A DNA stretch of 14,989 bases. It comes from Streptosporangiaceae bacterium. GTDB taxonomy: Bacteria > Actinomycetota > Actinomycetes > Streptosporangiales > Streptosporangiaceae. Positions 13,678 through 14,989 of this stretch are shown one piece after another. The translations under genes were made by a program, and so were the position numbers. Location: the NCBI GenBank assembly GCA_030045295.1, contig JASIGD010000491.1, positions 1 to 14,989 on the forward strand, in the 5' to 3' direction. The notes under the pieces were generated by a model. It worked only from the letters and a program-made list of their open reading frames with translations. It had not been told where the DNA came from and made no database searches. Numbering within the stretch: position 1 is the first letter of the stretch; each line of letters starts with the position of its first letter.

Positions 13678-13712
13678 TATAGTAACCACTATGTACTTGA
13701 ACCGTCAAGTAC
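13678..13712. promoter_or_regulatory. Overlapping divergent promoters with two adjacent palindromes
   Basis: ATAGT-AACC-ACTAT (13679-13692) abuts GTACTTGA-ACCG-TCAAGTAC (13693-13712); both are perfect with 4-nt spacers, centres 17 bp apart. Plus strand: TATAGT (13678-13683) is a near-consensus -10 toward hxlR. Minus strand: TACTAT (13684-13679) with TTGACG (13708-13703) at 18 nt points to yceI. The -10 hexamers overlap on opposite strands, so one bound dimer or tetramer would block both. The arms resemble known DUF24/HxlR-type sites (TACT/AGTA half-sites). Confidence 0.7.
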
Positions 13713-13771
13713 TTCGCGACATCCGGGCCAGCCGGGAAGTACCCTGGTGGGGTACGGAGGGAGGGACTTTC

Positions 13772-14194
13772 GTGGATTCCGGGCAAGTCGGCCCGGTTTG
13801 CGAGCCGCCGGGGCAGGGCAGCGAACCGTCAGGAACGACCAGCGAGCTGTCGCCTTGCCGTGCCCGCGAGGTTCTCCAGCGGGTCGGCGACAAGTGGTCG
13901 GTGTACGTGATCGGGCTTCTCGGCCAGGGCACCAAGCGCTTCAGCGAACTGCACCGCTCGATCGACGGCATCACCGCCAGGATGCTCACCGTCACGCTGC
14001 GCGGCCTGGAGCGGGACGGCATCGTGACCCGCACCATCCATCCGGTTATTCCGCCCCGGGTCGACTACACCCTCACCCCCATGGGCCAGACGTTGCTCGA
14101 TACGATCGACCGCCTCGTGACCTGGACGGACAGCCACCTGCCCGAGATCCAGGAGGCCCGCGCCGCGTATGACGCCAAGAATCCGCCCCAATAG
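13772..14194 (+). CDS. HxlR/DUF24-family winged-helix transcriptional regulator
   Basis: DNA-binding protein of 140 aa. Seen: CRAREVLQRVGDKWSVYVIGLLGQGTKRFSELHRSIDGITARMLTVTLRGLERDGIVTRTI (29-89), the full MarR-like winged helix of HxlR proteins, with wing residues PRVDYTLTPMG (95-105). Cys29, just before the first helix, is at the place of the redox-sensing Cys of YodB/HypR/QorR; Cys10 is extra. Inferred: a thiol-based repressor of itself and of divergent yceI, acting at the palindromes between them. The GTG at 13772 is chosen for GGAGGGAGGGA 5 nt upstream. An alternative ATG at 13691 sits exactly 7 nt after TATAGT and would be a leaderless start adding 27 residues, a stretch that does not look like folded protein. 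It overlaps the methyltransferase if that starts at 14169. Confidence 0.92.
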   Translation: MDSGQVGPVCEPPGQGSEPSGTTSELSPCRAREVLQRVGDKWSVYVIGLLGQGTKRFSELHRSIDGITARMLTVTLRGLERDGIVTRTIHPVIPPRVDYTLTPMGQTLLDTIDRLVTWTDSHLPEIQEARAAYDAKNPPQ

Positions 14195-14989
14195 TCAGCA
14201 ACAGGAGGACGACCTGACCGGAGCGGAAAGCGAGGCGGAAACCGGTGACAGGCTACGGCACGGTTCCTCGTTCGGTGCCGCCGCAGCCGCCTACGCAGAG
14301 CACCGCCCCGGTTACGCCGACGCCGCCGTCGGGTGGGCTCTCGAACCGGTCCGCACACGCCAGCCGCTCAGGGTCCTCGACCTGGGCGCGGGAACGGGCA
14401 AGCTGACCGCGACCCTCGTCCGCCTTGGTCTTGACGTCACCGCCGTGGAACCCGACCCAGCGATGCTCGCCGAACTACGGCGCCAGCTGCCGGCGGCGCG
14501 GGCGCTGCCGGGCAGCGCGGAACAGATCCCGATGCCCGACGGCGGGGCCGATGCCGTCCTGGTCGGTCAGGCCCTGCACTGGTTCGACCTGGACCAGGCG
14601 CTACCCGAGATCGCCCGGGTGCTGAAGCCGGGCGGTGTCCTCGCCGCGCTGTGGAACGTCGATGACGACCGGGTTGGCTGGGTTGCGGCGCTGGCTGAGA
14701 TCAGCAAGCGCAAGTCCAGCGTCACGCTGCTGCGGTGGCGGGACAGCGCCGAGCGGTCCAGGCAGGAGCGCATCCTGGAGTCCGGATCGGGCCTGTTCGA
14801 TGCCGCCGTGGCCGGGGAATTCGGGCACGGGCAGCGGCGGACCGCCGACTCCTTGCTAGCCACTATCGCGACTCACTCCCATCTGCTGGTGATGGAACCG
14901 GCTGAGCGCTCGAGGCTGCTGGCGCAGATCGGCGATTTCCTCCGCGCCCGGCCGGAGACATCGGCCGGCGAGTTCGTGCTGCCGATGGT
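14169..14989 (+). CDS. Class I SAM-dependent methyltransferase (partial, runs off right edge)
   Basis: About 273 codons, no stop before the window edge. Seen: FGAAAAAYAEHRPGYAD (35-51), the usual entry helix of this actinobacterial methyltransferase group; motif I VLDLGAGTGKLT (69-80); acidic end of strand 2 in AVEPD (92-96); SAEQIPMPDGGADAVLVGQALHWFD (116-140), motifs II/III; and RVLKPGGVLAALWN (near 150). The substrate is unknown; it resembles the small-molecule methyltransferases often annotated only as Methyltransf_11. Start: ATG 14169 overlaps hxlR and lacks a Shine-Dalgarno, whereas AGGAGG at 14203-14208 is ideally placed 5 nt before an in-frame CTG at 14214, which may be the true start. 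It follows hxlR closely, so it could be co-transcribed with it and respond to the same signal. Confidence 0.85.
   Translation, partial: MTPRIRPNSQQQEDDLTGAESEAETGDRLRHGSSFGAAAAAYAEHRPGYADAAVGWALEPVRTRQPLRVLDLGAGTGKLTATLVRLGLDVTAVEPDPAMLAELRRQLPAARALPGSAEQIPMPDGGADAVLVGQALHWFDLDQALPEIARVLKPGGVLAALWNVDDDRVGWVAALAEISKRKSSVTLLRWRDSAERSRQERILESGSGLFDAAVAGEFGHGQRRTADSLLATIATHSHLLVMEPAERSRLLAQIGDFLRARPETSAGEFVLPM

Overview
This is a high-GC actinomycete-type window (Actinomycetota). The evidence is very GC-rich codon use, a Ddn-type F420-dependent nitroreductase homologue, an acyl-CoA dehydrogenase/SDR catabolic cluster, an actinobacterial MalQ followed by its usual small partner gene, and several start codons placed directly behind a -10 element (leaderless mRNAs). 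I cannot name the genus. No mobile element, CRISPR array, prophage or obvious defence system is visible. Most genes belong to known families, and the interest lies in regulatory DNA and unusual in-frame insertions.

Layout. 1-3961 (minus): a four-gene acyl-CoA catabolic operon read right to left: ACAD11-like dehydrogenase, SDR, acyl-CoA dehydrogenase, and a second acyl-CoA dehydrogenase that runs off the left edge. The last two overlap by ATGA and probably form a heteromeric enzyme. Together the four could oxidise a bulky acyl-CoA or its hydroxy intermediate. 4052-5638 (minus): a DUF2079 polytopic membrane protein with a predicted leaderless start. 5723-8420 (minus): a NodI/NodJ-like ABC exporter with one ATPase and two different permeases, tightly coupled. 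8520-9029 (plus): a divergent GtrA-family membrane protein whose start codon lies in a perfect inverted repeat. 9043-9843 (minus): a membrane-anchored monofunctional peptidoglycan glycosyltransferase.

10074-10148 (plus): tRNA-Pro(GGG). 10216-12913 (plus): an overlapping cluster of a Ddn-family protein, a MalQ 4-alpha-glucanotransferase that appears to lack its N-terminal beta-sandwich, and a small conserved protein. 12914-13040: a convergent gap with two strong hairpins. 13041-14194: divergent yceI and hxlR-type regulator genes separated by 158 bp. That gap carries three perfect inverted repeats and two promoters whose -10 hexamers overlap on opposite strands, a compact and probably redox-controlled switch. 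14169-14989 (plus): the start of a SAM-dependent methyltransferase, cut by the right edge.

Themes to check: a family of G/C-rich in-frame insertions in loops and linkers (two acyl-CoA dehydrogenases, MalQ and both permeases), one of them a strong G-quadruplex candidate; repeated leaderless architecture; and the stacked operators at the yceI/hxlR switch.
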